From Streptomyces sp. SID8352 (GTDB taxonomy: Bacteria; Actinomycetota; Actinomycetes; Streptomycetales; Streptomycetaceae): a stretch of 64,000 nt of DNA. Under the pieces are notes generated by a model. That model saw only the letters and a program-made list of their open reading frames with translations. It was not told the DNA's origin and searched no databases. This document shows positions 62,625-64,000 of this stretch, one piece after another. The stretch's first letter is position 1; every line of letters starts with the position of its first letter. Where the stretch lies: the NCBI RefSeq assembly GCF_009862265.1, contig NZ_WWGX01000095.1:41357-105356 (forward strand), written 5' to 3'. A program made the translations under genes and the position numbers.

Positions 62625-63449
62625 GTGAACGCATCTCTTCTCCCGGACGACATCCAGGGCGACCCCTACGCCGCCGCCGACGCCGCCGCGGCCCGCCTGC
62701 GCGAACTCACCGGCGCCGAGACCCACGACGTCGCCCTCGTGATGGGCTCCGGCTGGGCTCCGGCGGCGGACGCGCTGGGCGCCCCCGAGGCCGACCTCCG
62801 GGTCACCGACCTGCCCGGCTTCCCGAAGCCGGCGGTGGAGGGACACGGCGGCCGGGTCCGCTCGTACGCCATCGGCGACCGGCGGGCACTGGTCTTCCTC
62901 GGCCGCACCCACTACTACGAGGGCCACGGGGTGGCCCCTGTCGCCCACGGGGTGCGCACCGCGGTCGCGGCGGGCGCCAAGACGATCGTCCTGACCAACG
63001 GCTGCGGGGGGCTGCGCGAGGGCATGCGCCCCGGTCAGCCGGTCCTGATCAGCGACCACATCAACCTGACCGCGACGTCGCCCATCGTGGGCGCCAACTT
63101 CGTCGACCTCACGGACCTGTACTCGCCGCGGCTGCGGGCACTGTGCAAGGAGGTCGACGCCTCGCTGGAGGAGGGCGTCTACGCCCAGTTCCCGGGGCCG
63201 CACTACGAGACCCCGGCGGAGATCCGGATGGCCCGGGTCATCGGCGCGGACCTGGTCGGCATGTCGACGGTGCTGGAGGCGATCGCCGCGCGGGAGGCCG
63301 GGGCGGAGGTGCTGGGCATCTCGCTGGTGACCAACCTGGCGGCGGGCATGACGGGCGAGCCGCTGAACCACGAGGAGGTCCTCCAGGCGGGCCGCGACTC
63401 GGCGACCCGCATGGGCACCCTCCTGACCAGGGTCCTCTCCCGCCTGTAA
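62625..63449 (+). CDS. Purine nucleoside phosphorylase (trimeric type)
   Basis: 274 residues. Phosphorolysis of inosine, guanosine and deoxy forms to base plus (deoxy)ribose-1-phosphate. ALVMGSGWAPAADAL holds the phosphate-binding Ser; GRTHYYEGHG, the FPGPHYETPAEIRM loop and VGMSTVLEAIAAREAG (base site) mark the low-molecular-mass PunA/DeoD-like class; SLVTNLAAGM follows. GTG 62625 is leaderless after TACTCT. Confidence 0.95.
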   Translation: MNASLLPDDIQGDPYAAADAAAARLRELTGAETHDVALVMGSGWAPAADALGAPEADLRVTDLPGFPKPAVEGHGGRVRSYAIGDRRALVFLGRTHYYEGHGVAPVAHGVRTAVAAGAKTIVLTNGCGGLREGMRPGQPVLISDHINLTATSPIVGANFVDLTDLYSPRLRALCKEVDASLEEGVYAQFPGPHYETPAEIRMARVIGADLVGMSTVLEAIAAREAGAEVLGISLVTNLAAGMTGEPLNHEEVLQAGRDSATRMGTLLTRVLSRL

Positions 63450-63590
63450 CACCCCCGGCGCCCCACTCCCCCACCGAACCGCACCCGTGCCACGCGCCCG
63501 AACACCACGGCACGGAACCGGCACCCGCCCAGGACCAAGGCCGGGGACCCCCAGCCACGAGGCCAACCGCAGGCACGCCCCGCCCCCGCG

Positions 63591-63950
63591 CACGGCGGGA
63601 GCCGGAAGAGAAGGGCAGACGTGGGCCCGCACCCCCGCACGGCGGAACCCGGAAGGAAGGGTGGGCGGCCCCGCACCCGCCCACGGCGAGAAGCCGATCG
63701 AGAAGGCCGGGCGTGGACCCCGTACCCGCCCACGGCGGGAAGAGGACGGAGAAGGCTGGGCGTGCACCCCGTACCCACGCACGGCGGGAAGGGGACCGGA
63801 GAAAGGCGGGCGTGGACCCGCACCCGCCCACGGCGAGAGTCTGGAAGACAAGGCCGGGCGAGGTTCCCGCACCCGCGCACGGCGAGAAGCCGACCGAGAA
63901 GGACGGGCGAGGTGCCCGCACCCGCGTACGGCGGGAAGGGGACGGGGCGG
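63591..63950. repeat. 49-bp tandem repeat array
   Basis: The word CACGGCG (TACGGCG in the last unit) starts at 63591, 63638, 63682, 63731, 63780, 63829, 63878 and 63927. The last six are spaced exactly 49 bp; the first two units are shorter (47 and 44). Each unit has CCCGCACCCGC before the anchor and GGGAAG or GAGAAG after it. No gene is convincing across it; 49 bp is not a multiple of three. Confidence 0.92.
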
Positions 63951-64000
63951 GGGTGGCCGCCCGCAGAGGTTGGCGCGTCAACAGAGTGCGCCTCATCACC

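Noticed and set aside
63591..63950. CRISPR array or repetitive coding gene
   Set aside because: The whole 49-bp unit repeats without unique spacers, and the period is not in frame.

Overview
The window is a 64 kb piece of a high-GC actinobacterial chromosome, almost certainly Streptomyces. The evidence is the very high G+C content with strong third-position bias, a mycothiol S-conjugate amidase (Mca), an AfsR-type SARP regulator, a class-E sortase (LAXTG) substrate, GTG and TTG starts, many leaderless promoters, and a split acyl-CoA carboxylase with an epsilon subunit. Most genes are chromosomal core. Gene order resembles, from memory and not searched, the mca-greA-ilvA-metB-msrA ... hutH-cya-birA-pccB-accA-deoD neighbourhood of other Streptomyces.

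Layout. 0-2 kb: end of a hemolysin III/PAQR membrane protein, a TetR regulator and a Mut7-C RNase-like protein. 2.1-7.7 kb (minus): a coupled operon of a processive GT2 glycosyltransferase, an ArnT/PMT-like GT, a tiny ORF and a secreted radical-copper galactose oxidase-like protein; it looks like a CslA/GlxA-type extracellular glycan system. 8.1-10.9 kb: an isochorismatase-like hydrolase with an apparent frameshift, and a YyaL/thioredoxin protein. 10.9-14.4 kb: an accessory patch with a small membrane protein, a fused modification/specificity N6-adenine methyltransferase without a nuclease, two copies of a 17-bp palindrome, and an RHH/PIN toxin-antitoxin pair. 14.6-24.0 kb: a PhyH-type dioxygenase preceded by a possible small gene, an AfsR-like SARP-NB-ARC-TPR regulator, a pentanucleotide microsatellite, and a membrane-linked STAND/TPR protein.

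24.0-36.1 kb: minisatellites, then mca and a small membrane gene, a DUF4307 protein, greA, a DrrAB-like ABC exporter, ilvA, a MarR regulator, a degenerate ECF sigma-like operon, a cystathionine gamma-synthase family gene, a membrane-anchored protein and msrA. 36-50 kb: a long non-coding gap, an MHYT-domain sensor, a large S8 protease, an L,D-transpeptidase lipoprotein, a LAXTG surface protein, hutH, a GAF-GGDEF protein with a long repetitive tail, an enoyl-CoA hydratase and a Pro-rich anchored protein. 51-63.4 kb: an adenylate cyclase, birA, the carboxylase subunits (beta, epsilon, alpha) bracketing maf, a DeoR regulator, an NAD(P)H-quinone/lipoamide dehydrogenase, a gamma-glutamylcyclotransferase-like protein and purine nucleoside phosphorylase. 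63.5-64 kb: a 49-bp tandem array.

Cooperation that can be read from the sequence: the GT operon (synthesis plus oxidation of a surface glycan); carboxylase alpha/beta/epsilon with BirA charging the alpha subunit's biotin domain; the methyltransferase and toxin-antitoxin patch as likely acquired DNA; the sigma-like gene coupled by 4-nt overlaps to two tiny ORFs. No tRNA, rRNA, insertion sequence or CRISPR array was found. Functions are read from motifs only; no database search was run.
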